DNA of 62,222 bases from an uncultured Muribaculaceae bacterium. Lineage in GTDB: Bacteria > Bacteroidota > Bacteroidia > Bacteroidales > Muribaculaceae. The stretch is from NCBI GenBank assembly GCA_910587075.1, contig CAJUKE010000017.1, positions 1-62,222 of the forward strand, in the 5' to 3' direction. Shown one piece after another: positions 46,221 to 55,061 of the stretch. The position numbers and the translations under genes are program-made. A model generated the notes under the pieces. The model did no database searches. It saw only the letters and a list, made by a program, of their open reading frames with translations, and had not been told where the DNA came from. How positions within the stretch are numbered: the first letter of the stretch is position 1; the number at the start of each line of letters is the position of its first letter.

Positions 46221-47096
46221 ATGACCCAATCCGAACTGATTGCCAACTTCCCGCCAGCGGCCTCGATTCCCGACCGCATGCTGCTGATAAATCCGTCGCT
46301 CATGCCGCGGCTACGAGGTTGCTCCATACAGGAATGCAGGGTGTTTCTGCTGCTATGCGAGGGAAGGGCGACACTCAGGGTGGGGAGCGAGACCACCGAG
46401 GTCCGGGGCCCCGCGCTCGTGGATATGCTGGTATGGGAGCCTGTCACGTTCGCCGGATTCAGCGATAACGCCAGGGCCTGGTGCCTGCTGCCCAACTACC
46501 TGTTCACCAACGAGTCGCTGAACGGGCTGAAACCGGCGGACTCCGAATCGTTCAAGGACCGACACGAGGTGCCCTCCCTGACGCTTGAGCCGGCTGACGC
46601 CGCACGCCTGGCCCAAATGCTCGGACTGCTTGACCAGGCCCTCGCCGATTTCGGCAACCACTACCGCCGGGAGCTTTGCCAGACATTCTTCAGGGCCTTC
46701 ATGCTGGAAGCCGGCAACCTTATGCGCGGGCGCAGGGCCGCCGAGGAGACCGAGAGGGTTGAAACCCGGCAGGACACCATACTGCGCGGCTTCCTGAAAC
46801 TCGTTTGGAGCCATTACAAGGTCGAGCATAACGTTGACTTCTACGCCAGGCGCCTGTGTATCTCGTCAAAGCATCTGTCAAGAGTCGTAAGCTACCGTCT
46901 TGGGAAAACGCCCTACGCCGTGATACGCGACGAGATACTCCAACAAGCCATGGAACTGCTGAAAACCTCGAAGAAATCAGTGCAGGAAATCGCGGCCGAG
47001 CTGCATTTCTCCGAAACCGCCGCGTTCTGCAAGTTTTTCAAAAAACACACAGGCCGGCCTCCGACGGCCTACCGCGGCGAAAACTCCGCGGTATGA
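46221..47096 (+). CDS. AraC family transcriptional regulator
   Basis: 291 aa. The N-terminal about 170 residues look like a cupin-type effector domain (CEGRATLRVGSETTEVRGPA). The C-terminal AraC domain has two helix-turn-helices (YARRLCISSKHLSRVVSYRL and VQEIAAELHFSETAAFCKFF, ending KKHTGRPPTAYR). Divergent position to the RND operon makes it the likely local regulator. The effector is unknown. Confidence 0.92.
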   Translation: MTQSELIANFPPAASIPDRMLLINPSLMPRLRGCSIQECRVFLLLCEGRATLRVGSETTEVRGPALVDMLVWEPVTFAGFSDNARAWCLLPNYLFTNESLNGLKPADSESFKDRHEVPSLTLEPADAARLAQMLGLLDQALADFGNHYRRELCQTFFRAFMLEAGNLMRGRRAAEETERVETRQDTILRGFLKLVWSHYKVEHNVDFYARRLCISSKHLSRVVSYRLGKTPYAVIRDEILQQAMELLKTSKKSVQEIAAELHFSETAAFCKFFKKHTGRPPTAYRGENSAV

Positions 47097-47173
47097 GCCG
47101 CCACAGGCCGGCCGTGGCTTCCAGGGGGCGGCGGCAGAGCGCCTGCCCGTGGAAAGGCGCGCGTGAAGGCACC

Positions 47174-48703
47174 TCACATAATCGTGGTCTTGATCCAACC
47201 GAAAAGGTCGTCAAGATTGTAATCGCCCGAGTGGGGGCGGTTCCATGGCAGGGCAAAGTTGACCCGCTTGCCGGCGTTCTCCAGCTTTATCGCGAGATTC
47301 ACCGGTACCAGAAACGAGGTATCGCGGTCTTTGGCACCGTGGCGTATAAACCAGTTAGGAGCCACGGAAGCGTCAGCCTTACCTATAAAATTCATCGGGT
47401 TCATAAGGTACACCCTGCGGTCCATCTCAGGGCTCAACTCCGCCGACGGATCGCCCAGCCGGTGCCGCAGGCTGAAGTCGGTGAAGTTTGCCGCCTCGCC
47501 CGCCTCATTGCCGAAGACTTTGTTCTCCGGCGAGGGGGTTGCCACAAGCACTCCCATCTGATCGAATGCCGGAGGTGTCTTTAGCGGAGTCACGGATGCC
47601 ACATACCCGAGATATTTGTCGAGGTCAAGGCCGGTGACGAAGTCAGAGCTTTTGTTGAACCTCGGGGCGTTGCCGGGACCGAAGGAGGGCGCGTCACGGC
47701 CATCGCCGCGGGGTGGCATACCCGCGCCCGGCGCTCCACCCGGAGAAAACGCGCCGGGTCGGCCGGACTTCTCTTTATAGAATGAGAACCCGATAGAGTC
47801 GGGTATCTCGCATCCCTCTTCCAACGCGCGATGGGCCGACTCCATAAGGAGCCCCTTCAGGTAATCCTTGTAATTGTCAGCTGTCAGAGGAGAGCCGTCG
47901 GGTTTGATCAATCCGAGAGAATTAATATAGGCCGGACAAAGCGCCGACAGCTCATCAGAAATCCGAATCTGGTCCTCATCAAGATGGCGCACGCCGGTGT
48001 TCAGGCAGCCGTAGAGCCATTCGTACTCCATATCGGCGTGATTGAGATCCGTGATCGGGCAATAGCAAACTGCCGCGAAAACATCGTCGCGGGCATCGGC
48101 GGCCCCCATACGGCGCAGATATGGCTCATACTCCGGGGCGTTGCCGGTAGCGCCGAGGAGCGCCGACATAGCGCCTCCGGCGCTCGTGCCGTCTGTGAAA
48201 ATCATCTCGGAGTCGCCGGGAATCAGGTCGTCGTTGTAACGCAGATAACGCACGGCGGCCTTTAAATCGAGCAAGCCGTTTGGAGCGATGCCGGTGTAGA
48301 CAATCGTTCCGCCGCGTGTAATCGTCGAGTTGCTCCCCCTCGACCCTGGCACACACACTACGAATCCCTCTTTCAGCGCCCGCCCTGTAGCGTCCGCCGG
48401 CGATGGCGCTTTGGCTGTTGAAGCGGCGTAACCGCCGACATAGGTACGCATCAGAATCGGGACGCTCCGAATCCCGGCGAGCTTCTCCGGTACATAGATG
48501 TTAAGCGTCTGGTATGCCGAATCCTCAATATTCGTAACATACGGAATCCCCTCGTAGGCTTTGAAAGCCACACGTTCACCATCGGGCATTTCGAGAGTCT
48601 GCCGGGTAAACTTGTCGGGATTTAATCTTAGCGGGCCCGTTTGCGCGGTCGCCCCGCAGGCCGCCATCAAAACCAAGGCGGCGGCTGTAGTTCGATAACC
48701 CAT
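47174..48703 (-). CDS. Subtype-B tannase-like alpha/beta hydrolase
   Basis: 509 aa with a signal peptide, possibly a lipoprotein (LMAACGA, Cys16). The nucleophile elbow TDGTSAGGAMSALLG gives Ser174, and a late RPHSGDYN supplies the His. A lid-like insertion (about 290-370) contains a Gly/Pro-rich stretch GGAPGAGMPPRGDGR. The N-terminal LNPDKFTRQTL and AYQTLNIYVPE fit the subtype-B tannase family, which hydrolyses galloyl or related aromatic esters. Here it is a lone exported esterase, so the true ester substrate is open. It stands alone between the AraC gene (convergent) and the SirTM gene. Confidence 0.75.
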   Translation of the reverse strand: MGYRTTAAALVLMAACGATAQTGPLRLNPDKFTRQTLEMPDGERVAFKAYEGIPYVTNIEDSAYQTLNIYVPEKLAGIRSVPILMRTYVGGYAASTAKAPSPADATGRALKEGFVVCVPGSRGSNSTITRGGTIVYTGIAPNGLLDLKAAVRYLRYNDDLIPGDSEMIFTDGTSAGGAMSALLGATGNAPEYEPYLRRMGAADARDDVFAAVCYCPITDLNHADMEYEWLYGCLNTGVRHLDEDQIRISDELSALCPAYINSLGLIKPDGSPLTADNYKDYLKGLLMESAHRALEEGCEIPDSIGFSFYKEKSGRPGAFSPGGAPGAGMPPRGDGRDAPSFGPGNAPRFNKSSDFVTGLDLDKYLGYVASVTPLKTPPAFDQMGVLVATPSPENKVFGNEAGEAANFTDFSLRHRLGDPSAELSPEMDRRVYLMNPMNFIGKADASVAPNWFIRHGAKDRDTSFLVPVNLAIKLENAGKRVNFALPWNRPHSGDYNLDDLFGWIKTTIM

Positions 48704-48726
48704 AATCTTTATATATATGTTAATAA

Positions 48727-49569
48727 TTATTTTAGCCGGCGGACCACTTCCTCCATATTCTCAGTGAACGAGATGGTACGCGACGCTGTTTCCCGGGGCC
48801 CCGAAGGGTATTCGGAGTTAAGCCTGACGAGTGTCGCCATCGGATTGCGGTAGACGATACGCTCGAAGGGGAAACGGATTATCGCCGGGGTGTTGAAACC
48901 CACGCCGAGCTCAAGGAGCACCACGGGGCCACGGGCGGCGTGGCGGTCCATGAATTCCTCGTAGCGCGCCGAGGCCATCACCCATTCATCGTCCTCGACG
49001 AAATACTGATTCTTGCGCACATGCACGTCCATTGGGCCGCCGCACACCGGGCACACCGGCACATATTCCGGCGCGACTGTCAGGCCCGCCGAATGCTCAA
49101 GGATACGCCCGACCGCCTCCCTGTCGGAATACACGGCCCGATGGCACCCCTCGGCGCACTGCATTAGCCCGTAGTCGCCCTGCACCTCGAAAATCTTGTC
49201 GGGGGCGAACCCGGCTTTGCGGAACTGGCCGTCGACGTTGGTCGTGATCACAAAGTAGTTCTTGCCTCCGACCAGCTCCAGCAGCTCCCGGTAGAGCGGG
49301 AACGCCTCCGGGCGAAACCTGGCATAGTCGATATGCCTGGCCCAGCGCGCCCAGCGTTCCTCCTCAGTCGGGAAGTCGTAGAAACTCGACGTATACAGGT
49401 CGGGAAAACCATACTTCGCTATATAGTCGGCGAACTCCTCCCGGAAACGGGGGCCGGAATAATCAAGCCCCGCGGCCGCCGAGAGTCCGGCCCCGGCGCC
49501 AATCACCACAGCGGCGGCGTCGGCAAGCTTTCCGCGGGCCGCCCGGATCCGTTCATTGAAACTATTCAT
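48727..49569 (-). CDS. SirTM-type (class M) sirtuin, macrodomain-linked
   Basis: 280 aa from ATG 49569. The NAD fold is clear (VVIGAGAGLSAAAGLDYSG, 21-39; TTNVDGQFRKAGF, 109-121). In ordinary sirtuins the catalytic His lies in a x-x-HG motif; here the position is EVQGDYGLMQC with Gln130, the hallmark of SirTM enzymes. Those act as protein ADP-ribosyltransferases rather than deacylases. A structural zinc site is suggested by C138, C142 and the later CPVCGG. It overlaps the macrodomain gene by 8 bases. No lipoylated GcvH-like target or lipoate ligase is in the window, unlike the Staphylococcus/Streptococcus operons. Confidence 0.88.
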   Translation of the reverse strand: MNSFNERIRAARGKLADAAAVVIGAGAGLSAAAGLDYSGPRFREEFADYIAKYGFPDLYTSSFYDFPTEEERWARWARHIDYARFRPEAFPLYRELLELVGGKNYFVITTNVDGQFRKAGFAPDKIFEVQGDYGLMQCAEGCHRAVYSDREAVGRILEHSAGLTVAPEYVPVCPVCGGPMDVHVRKNQYFVEDDEWVMASARYEEFMDRHAARGPVVLLELGVGFNTPAIIRFPFERIVYRNPMATLVRLNSEYPSGPRETASRTISFTENMEEVVRRLK

Positions 49570-50359
49570 AACCCAATAACCTCCTGTAAATACGATAGTC
49601 GCTATCCTTGAACACATCAAACACAATGGCCGAAAGGGTGCTGCCGGGATGGGAGCCGAGATACTCCCTGACGGTCGCTACCGCTATTTCGGCAGCCTGT
49701 TCCTGTGGGAAACGGAACTCGCCGGTAGAGACGCAGCAGAAAGCTATCGACTCCAGCCCGCGCCCGTCGGCAAGAGCCATACAGGAGCGGTAGCACTCAG
49801 CCAGCAACCGGCGGTCGTCGCCTGTCGGATGGTCGCCGCTGACGATGGGGCCCACGGTGTGAATGACCCATTTGGCCGGAAGATTGTATCCGTGCGTGAT
49901 TTTGGCCTTCCCTGCAGGCTCCTCGCGGCCCTGCCCGCGCATCAGGCGGTCGCACTCCTCCCTAAGCTCCATGCCTGCCGCCGAATGTATGGCGTTGTCT
50001 ATGCAGCGGTGCAGGGGGATGAAGCATCCGAGCATGCGCGAATTGGCGGCGTTGACAATGGCATCGACCGCGAGCCGCGTGATGTCGCCCTGCCAAAGGC
50101 GGAGCCTGGGACACAGGGGCGACGGAGCGATTTCCTCCAGGGTTACCACCCCCTTCTCATCTCTCTGGGCAGCCAACTCCCTATCCTGCAAAGCCATCAA
50201 GGATGGTGGCAGGGGCGACGGCATACGCACGTTCATAAGCGCGCGGAGCATATCGCGCTTACCCTCCACGCTCCGCGGTATGGTGGCGCCATAATATTCA
50301 GGGCGCTCCGCGAGGAGTGCCCTGAGCAATGTATCGAGTCGATCCTTCTCTGATTCCAT
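49562..50359 (-). CDS. Zinc-containing macrodomain protein-ADP-ribose hydrolase
   Basis: 265 aa from ATG 50359 (MESEKDRLDTLLRALL). An N-terminal helical part (1-85) precedes the macrodomain: LWQGDITRLAVDAIVNAAN (88-106), then GCFIPLHRCID with C112, H117 and C119, the zinc triad of SirTM-linked macrodomains. HTVGP follows. It should remove ADP-ribose placed by the SirTM partner. Its stop overlaps the SirTM start by 8 bases, so the two are made together. Confidence 0.9.
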   Translation of the reverse strand: MESEKDRLDTLLRALLAERPEYYGATIPRSVEGKRDMLRALMNVRMPSPLPPSLMALQDRELAAQRDEKGVVTLEEIAPSPLCPRLRLWQGDITRLAVDAIVNAANSRMLGCFIPLHRCIDNAIHSAAGMELREECDRLMRGQGREEPAGKAKITHGYNLPAKWVIHTVGPIVSGDHPTGDDRRLLAECYRSCMALADGRGLESIAFCCVSTGEFRFPQEQAAEIAVATVREYLGSHPGSTLSAIVFDVFKDSDYRIYRRLLGYE

Positions 50360-50389
50360 GGCTACGTTGTATGAGTTTGTGATTAAGAC

Positions 50390-50427
50390 CTTGTTTTTAA
50401 ACAAGCTCTTAGTGGCTCGAAGCCACT
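50390..50427. repeat. Two adjacent perfect hairpins
   Basis: CTTGTTT/AAACAAG (50390-50405) and AGTGGCT/AGCCACT with loop CGA (50411-50427). They lie between the oxidoreductase stop and the macrodomain start on the minus strand. They could terminate or stabilise the oxidoreductase mRNA, but neither has a proper T-run after it. Confidence 0.45.
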
Positions 50428-50444
50428 TGACAACCTCTTGGTGA

Positions 50445-51116
50445 TCAGTACCCGATAGTGAAACGTTCCTTGTGGTGGGCGGGTTCGGCGAGCTCGTCGA
50501 CCATGGCCTTCGCATAATCCTCGACGGAGATAAAGCTGTTGCCGTCCTTGTCGAAAATCATATCGTCCTTGCCAAGGCGGTAGACTCCGGTGCGCTTGCC
50601 GGGACCCTTCGCCCCCATATCTCCAAGATTACCGGCGGGCGAGAAGAAAACCCAGTCGATGTCGCGCTCGTTCATCAGCGTGCCGAGATAGAACTCGCCC
50701 AGCGATTTCACCCCGGGAACCCATGCCTCGGGCAGCGTGCCTGTGTCGATGAGGCGCACGCCGGGCTTTACGAACAGCGTGCCGGCCCCGCCAACGATGA
50801 GCAGACGCTTCACGCCGGCCTTTTTAGCGGCCGCGAGAATGCGGGGATAGTTGGTGAGGGTCTCCTCGTAGATGTTCGGGTTGGCCCAACCGGGGTTGTA
50901 GGCGCTTATCACGTTCTCGAAGCCGCGCAGGTCGGCGGTCAGAGCCTTCTCATCGGAAACGTCAACTTTCCTGACAGTCAGCGCCGGGTTTTCAATAGTG
51001 ATTTTTTCGGGATGGTTCACGAGAGCCTCGACCTGGTAGCCGCGGGCGAGCAGCTCGCGGAGGATGGCGGAGCCGACAAAGCCGCTCGCGCCGATTAATG
51101 CAACTTTTTTATCCAT
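50445..51116 (-). CDS. NAD(P)-binding oxidoreductase (NmrA/SDR-like)
   Basis: 223 aa with an N-terminal Rossmann motif (KVALIGASGFVGSAILREL). The rest, including VISAYNPGWANP and VFFSPAGNLGDMG, fits the atypical SDR group of NAD(P)H-binding proteins. It has no classical YxxxK evident. The reaction is unknown; related proteins act as quinone or flavin reductases. Divergent from an HxlR regulator, a pairing often seen with redox- or electrophile-response genes. Confidence 0.85.
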   Translation of the reverse strand: MDKKVALIGASGFVGSAILRELLARGYQVEALVNHPEKITIENPALTVRKVDVSDEKALTADLRGFENVISAYNPGWANPNIYEETLTNYPRILAAAKKAGVKRLLIVGGAGTLFVKPGVRLIDTGTLPEAWVPGVKSLGEFYLGTLMNERDIDWVFFSPAGNLGDMGAKGPGKRTGVYRLGKDDMIFDKDGNSFISVEDYAKAMVDELAEPAHHKERFTIGY

Positions 51117-51199
51117 ATATCTTTGTTTTTCAAATCGCTATACTTTCTATACCGCGAAAATAGCCAAAAAGTTTAACGCCCCGCGGCACCGACTCGGAC

Positions 51200-51350
51200 T
51201 TCAGTAATCTTACCCGCGTGTTAGTAATGCTGATTTTCAAACTGGTGCCCGGCCGATCCCCGACGGAACGTTACGGATATTTAACACTGCCCCTCCGCAG
51301 GCCGTTGCGTGCGAAAAGATAAATGCTTACCTTTGCGCGGTATTACTGAA
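51200..51350. promoter_or_regulatory. Repeated half-sites in the oxidoreductase/HxlR intergenic region
   Basis: TTCAGTAAT (51200-51208), TTAGTAAT (51221-51228) and the inverse ATTACTGAA (51342-51350) recur in the divergent intergenic region. The last site lies just downstream of the HxlR -7 box. They are candidate operators for the HxlR protein. Confidence 0.4.
51304..51335 (+). promoter_or_regulatory. Promoter of the HxlR gene
   Basis: GTTG (51304-51307), a 20-base spacer and TACCTTTG (51328-51335). The -7 box is an exact match. It also rules out the upstream GTG at 51309 as translation start, since that would lie inside the promoter. Confidence 0.6.
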
Positions 51351-51362
51351 CAACAGACAGGT

Positions 51363-51749
51363 ATGGAACGACACTTCAACAAGAGCGAGCTGTATCCCGA
51401 TTGCCCGATACGCAACATCCTCAACCGCATAAGCGACAAATGGACGCTTCTGGTGCTGTACACCCTCAGCGGCCACAAGTCAATGCGGTTCAAGGACCTC
51501 ACCGCCGAACTCCGCGACATATCACAGAAAATGCTCGTGCTGACCCTCCGCACCCTCGAAACCGACGGATTCGTGGAGCGCCGCGTATACGCCGAAGTGC
51601 CCCCGAGGGTGGAATACAGCCTCACCGAGCGGTCGCGCTCCCTGTTCCCCATCATCAACCAACTGATCCAGTGGGCCAAAGACCACATGGCCGAAATCCT
51701 CCTCGACCGCACCAAGGCCCTCACCTCCCCCCGCCACCCCAAGCGCTAA
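51363..51749 (+). CDS. HxlR family transcriptional regulator
   Basis: 128 aa from ATG 51363. The HxlR winged-helix pattern is complete: CPIRNILNRISDKWTLLVLY, MRFKDLTAELRDISQKMLVL and a wing VPPRVEYSLTERS. A single Cys near the N-terminus (CPIR) is the usual redox- or electrophile-sensing position in this family. It probably controls the divergent oxidoreductase and itself. Confidence 0.92.
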   Translation: MERHFNKSELYPDCPIRNILNRISDKWTLLVLYTLSGHKSMRFKDLTAELRDISQKMLVLTLRTLETDGFVERRVYAEVPPRVEYSLTERSRSLFPIINQLIQWAKDHMAEILLDRTKALTSPRHPKR

Positions 51750-51756
51750 CCCGCCG

Positions 51757-51788
51757 GTTGCGCGATTGGGGGCGAATGAGTAACTTCG
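51757..51788 (+). promoter_or_regulatory. Promoter of the NhaC gene
   Basis: GTTG (51757-51760), 20 bases and TAACTTCG (51781-51788), giving a leader of about 30 bases before ATG 51824. Confidence 0.6.
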
Positions 51789-51823
51789 CGGTTCGTTTTT
51801 AGCTCTGGTTTATATTGACTGAT

Positions 51824-53176
51824 ATGTCGGAAAAACAACATAGACGCGATGCCGCCCGGGCGGACGCCGCGGAGGCGGAGGCGGATCGCGCCCCGGTGTC
51901 GGTGGGCCGCGGACTGCTCGCGGTGTCGCCGATAGCGGTGTTTCTGCTCGTTTACCTCGCCACCTCGCTGGTAATCGGCGACTTCTACAAGATGCCGCTG
52001 AGTATGGCGCTGTTGGTGTCGTCGGTGTGGGGCGCGTTCACTATGAGCGGGCGCCCGCTCCAGGAGCGCGTCGACGCGTTCTCGCGGGGCGCCGGCTCGG
52101 CCAACGTGCTCTATATGATATGGATTTTCATCCTCGCGGGGTCGTTTGCCGCCGTGGCCAAGGAGATCGGGGCGGTCGACGCGGCCGTGGGGCTGACGCT
52201 GAGCGTTCTGCCGCCGGGACTGGTTGTGCCGGGGCTGTTTGCCGCCACTTGCTTTGTGTCGATGGCGATAGGCTCGTCGGTGGGCACGGTGGTGGCCCTG
52301 ACGCCTTTGGCCGTGGATATGGCGGGGCATACCGGCGCGCCGGTGGCGTTCTATGTCGCGATAGTGCTCGGAGGCGCGTTCTTCGGCGACAACCTATCAT
52401 TTATCTCGGACACAACGATCGCGGCCACGCGCACGCAGGGGTGCGATATGCGCCATAAGTTCCTGGCCAACATACGCATTGTGCTTCCGGCGGCGCTGAT
52501 AGCCCTGGCGCTATACACCATAGCGGCTCCCGAGGCCGGGGTGTCTGACGTTTCCGCCGCGGCCCCGGGATGGCTTGTAATACCCTACGCCGCGGTGATA
52601 GTTTTAGCGCTGGCCGGGATGAACGTGACGCTCGTGCTGCTGGCCGGAATAGCCACCGCCTTTGGCGCCGGACTGATTCGGGGCTACGCGCTCATCGACC
52701 TTTTCCAGATCGCCGGGGGCGGCATCGACCAGGTCGGCGGTCTGATAGTAGTCACCCTCCTGGCGGCAGGGATGTTAGGGGTAATCAAGGCCACCGGGGG
52801 TATCGACTTCATACTCCGCATCGTGGGGCGCAACGTGGGCACCTCGCGGGGAGCCCGGTGCAGCATACTGCTCCTGGTGGGGATCGTGAACCTCTGCACG
52901 GCCAACAACACCGTCGCGATCATCACCGTAGGGTCGCTCGCGAAGCGCATAGCGGGGCGCTACTCTATTGCCCCGCGCGAGGCGGCGTCGCTGCTCGACA
53001 CGGGCTCATGCGTGGTGCAGGCGCTGATACCCTACGGCGCGCAGACACTGATGGCGGCGTCGCTGGCGGGCATATCGCCCGTGGCGCCCTGGCCGTACCT
53101 GTTTTACCCGCAGATGCTTATAGTCTGCCTGGCTGTAGCCGTGCTTTTCGCCAAAAAGTCAAGGGCGGCTTCTTGA
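51824..53176 (+). CDS. Na+/H+ antiporter, NhaC family
   Basis: 450 aa from ATG 51824 (a TTG at 51815 is in frame but less likely). A charged N-terminal tail (1-30) precedes about 11 hydrophobic helices. NhaC/ion-transporter features include GAFFGDNLSFISDTTIAATR and the C-terminal ASLLDTGSCVVQALIPYGAQ. It exchanges sodium, or a dicarboxylate/amino acid in some relatives, for protons at the inner membrane. A hairpin overlaps the stop. Confidence 0.9.
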   Translation: MSEKQHRRDAARADAAEAEADRAPVSVGRGLLAVSPIAVFLLVYLATSLVIGDFYKMPLSMALLVSSVWGAFTMSGRPLQERVDAFSRGAGSANVLYMIWIFILAGSFAAVAKEIGAVDAAVGLTLSVLPPGLVVPGLFAATCFVSMAIGSSVGTVVALTPLAVDMAGHTGAPVAFYVAIVLGGAFFGDNLSFISDTTIAATRTQGCDMRHKFLANIRIVLPAALIALALYTIAAPEAGVSDVSAAAPGWLVIPYAAVIVLALAGMNVTLVLLAGIATAFGAGLIRGYALIDLFQIAGGGIDQVGGLIVVTLLAAGMLGVIKATGGIDFILRIVGRNVGTSRGARCSILLLVGIVNLCTANNTVAIITVGSLAKRIAGRYSIAPREAASLLDTGSCVVQALIPYGAQTLMAASLAGISPVAPWPYLFYPQMLIVCLAVAVLFAKKSRAAS

Positions 53177-53185
53177 GCCGCCCTT
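53161..53185. terminator. Hairpin between convergent NhaC and PepSY genes
   Basis: AAGGGCGGCT pairs perfectly with AGCCGCCCTT over the loop TCTTG, and the stem includes the NhaC stop codon. On the minus strand TTTTT follows after three bases, so it works best as terminator of the PepSY-like gene. Confidence 0.7.
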
Positions 53186-53208
53186 AGATATGGGGGACGC
53201 GCGACGCG

Positions 53209-53664
53209 TCAGTCCTTTTCCATATTCACCCCCTTGAACTGGCCCAGGAGGTTGAAGCGGAGCTCCACGTTGTCCGACAGACCGATGTCGTATCCGGCAT
53301 TGCGTTTGCGTATGCTCACAATCTTCGTGTCGGGATAATTCTTAGCGACGTATTTCTGTATCGTCTTGGGCACCAGCGCCTCCGGCACGGTGCGCTTGCC
53401 GCAGTCGACCGAGGTCCACTTTCCCTTGTTGGAGAACTCGATCGTGGCCCCGTTGGTGAGTCGCACGTCGTAGTCGGTCTTTTTAAGCAGATGGCGGTCA
53501 ACCTTGATCAGGCTCACCTTGGCCTTGGGGAAATGCTCGTCAAGCATCTCGCGGGCCTCCTCGGGGAGGTTTTCGCGCTTGATGGTGTAGCTGTCGATAA
53601 ACGCGTTGGCGGCCGTCACGGACATTACCGCCGCGACTGCCGCCGCAAGTATTTTCTTGTACAT
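53209..53664 (-). CDS. PepSY-like exported protein
   Basis: 151 aa with a signal peptide cut near NAFID. Two PepSY-like (BLIP-like) repeats follow: LPEEAREMLDEHFPKAKV with DYDVRLTNGATIEFSNKGKW, and VPKTIQKYVAKNYPDTKIVS with GYDIGLSDNVELRFNLLGQF. Proteins of this type are periplasmic, common in Bacteroidetes and of uncertain function (a peptidase-inhibitor role has been proposed for PepSY). Single gene. Confidence 0.85.
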   Translation of the reverse strand: MYKKILAAAVAAVMSVTAANAFIDSYTIKRENLPEEAREMLDEHFPKAKVSLIKVDRHLLKKTDYDVRLTNGATIEFSNKGKWTSVDCGKRTVPEALVPKTIQKYVAKNYPDTKIVSIRKRNAGYDIGLSDNVELRFNLLGQFKGVNMEKD

Positions 53665-53739
53665 AAGTGTCCTTTCTTTTCCCCTAATAACAATCGTCGG
53701 GGAAGCTCGACACCGCGTTTAACCAACTTTCACCTTTGC

Positions 53740-54999
53740 TCAGTCGCGGTCGGGAAGCGGCTGCCAAATGTAGAGGCGGTCGGAGGGGCGGATCTTCACA
53801 TCGACGGGAATGGAGACGCTGTCTCCCTTGCGGGCAACCTCGACAGGGCGGAGCCCCACGCGCATCTCCTCGACGCGGCGTATGACGGTGCCGGTGGTTG
53901 GGCCGACGATCACAATCTCGTCGCCGACGCGGAGCTCGCCCGCCTCCATGAGGAACTCGGCCACCCCGAGTTTCGAAAAGTAGCGCACACCCTTGGCGGC
54001 GTACTGCTTGACGCGGGTGGCCGAAGAGCCGTACTTCATCGACCATTCGCCCAGGCGCTGGCCCAGGTAATAGCCGTCCCAGAAGCCGCGGTTGAAGATT
54101 TTGCGCAGATCCTCCTCCCAGGCGGCGACGCGCTCGGGCGTATAGGTGCCGTCGCAAAGCGCCTGGAGCGCCTCGGAGTAGGCCTTCGTGGCGAGGTAGA
54201 CGTACTCGGGGCCGCGGGCGCGCCCCTCGATTTTGAACACCCGCACCCCGGCGTCGACCATCTTGTTGAGGAAGTGGATGGTGCGCAGGTCCTTGGGCGA
54301 CATTATGTACTTGTTCTCGACGTCGAGCTGGTCGCCGGTCTCGCGGTCGGTCACGGTGTAGCCCCGGCGGCATATCTGGGTGCAGGCGCCGCGGTTGGCC
54401 GAGGAGTTCATCTCGTGAAGCGATAGGTAGCACTTACCCGAGACAGCCATGCAGAGGGCGCCGTGGCAGAACATCTCGATGCGCACCAGCTCGCCGCGCG
54501 GGCCGCGGATCTGCTCGCGCTCGATGGCGCGGTGGATTTCGGCCACCTGGTCGAGCGAGAGCTCGCGGGCCAGCACCACCACGTCGGCCCACTGGGCGAA
54601 GTGGCGCAGAGTGGCCGTGTTGCCGACGCTCTGCTGGGTGGATATGTGGACCTCCAGACCGATGGCGCGGGCTTCGAGGATGGCGGCCATATCGGAAGCT
54701 ATGATGGCCGTGATGCCCGCCTCCTTGGCCGCCGCCAGGATGTCGCGCAGCTTCAGCATATCGGCATCGTAGATTATAGTGTTGACCGTCAGGTAGCTGT
54801 TGACACCGGCGTCGCGGCATTCGGCCGCGATCTGCCGCAGGTCGTCGAGGGTGAAGTTCACGCTCGAACGGGCGCGCATGTTCAACCCCTCGACCCCGAA
54901 ATAAACGGCATCGGCCCCGGCCTGGATGGCCGAGCGCAGCGACTCGTAGCTCCCCACCGGGGCCATTACCTCAAAATCCTTGCGTTGCATATTCTTCAT
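53740..54999 (-). CDS. U32 family peptidase-like protein (RlhA/YegQ type)
   Basis: 419 aa. Features are the N-terminal barrel start MAPVGSYESLRSAIQAGADA, then ISTQQSVGN, VLARELSLDQ, the U32 signature EMFCHGALCMAVSGKCYLS and cysteines in RGACTQICRR. The Cys set probably binds an iron-sulfur cluster. Family members are needed for tRNA/rRNA hydroxylation (RlhA, TrhP) or ubiquinone synthesis (UbiU/V) rather than proven proteolysis. No signal peptide. Divergent from the LOG gene. Confidence 0.9.
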   Translation of the reverse strand: MKNMQRKDFEVMAPVGSYESLRSAIQAGADAVYFGVEGLNMRARSSVNFTLDDLRQIAAECRDAGVNSYLTVNTIIYDADMLKLRDILAAAKEAGITAIIASDMAAILEARAIGLEVHISTQQSVGNTATLRHFAQWADVVVLARELSLDQVAEIHRAIEREQIRGPRGELVRIEMFCHGALCMAVSGKCYLSLHEMNSSANRGACTQICRRGYTVTDRETGDQLDVENKYIMSPKDLRTIHFLNKMVDAGVRVFKIEGRARGPEYVYLATKAYSEALQALCDGTYTPERVAAWEEDLRKIFNRGFWDGYYLGQRLGEWSMKYGSSATRVKQYAAKGVRYFSKLGVAEFLMEAGELRVGDEIVIVGPTTGTVIRRVEEMRVGLRPVEVARKGDSVSIPVDVKIRPSDRLYIWQPLPDRD

Positions 55000-55010
55000 T
55001 GTCTTTAACG

Positions 55011-55040
55011 CGAAGTTACGAATAAAAATCGGTATATTCG
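55011..55040. promoter_or_regulatory. Back-to-back -7 boxes for the U32 and LOG genes
   Basis: On the minus strand TAACTTCG (55018-55011) lies 12 bases before the U32 ATG. On the plus strand TATATTCG (55033-55040) lies 21 bases before the LOG ATG. The two promoters overlap in a 62-base gap. Confidence 0.45.
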
Positions 55041-55061
55041 CGGCATTAATATTAGAGCATT

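Noticed and set aside
49649..50353. 234-codon plus-strand frame opposite the macrodomain gene
   Set aside because: Antisense shadow; the macrodomain zinc motif and SirTM coupling support the minus strand.
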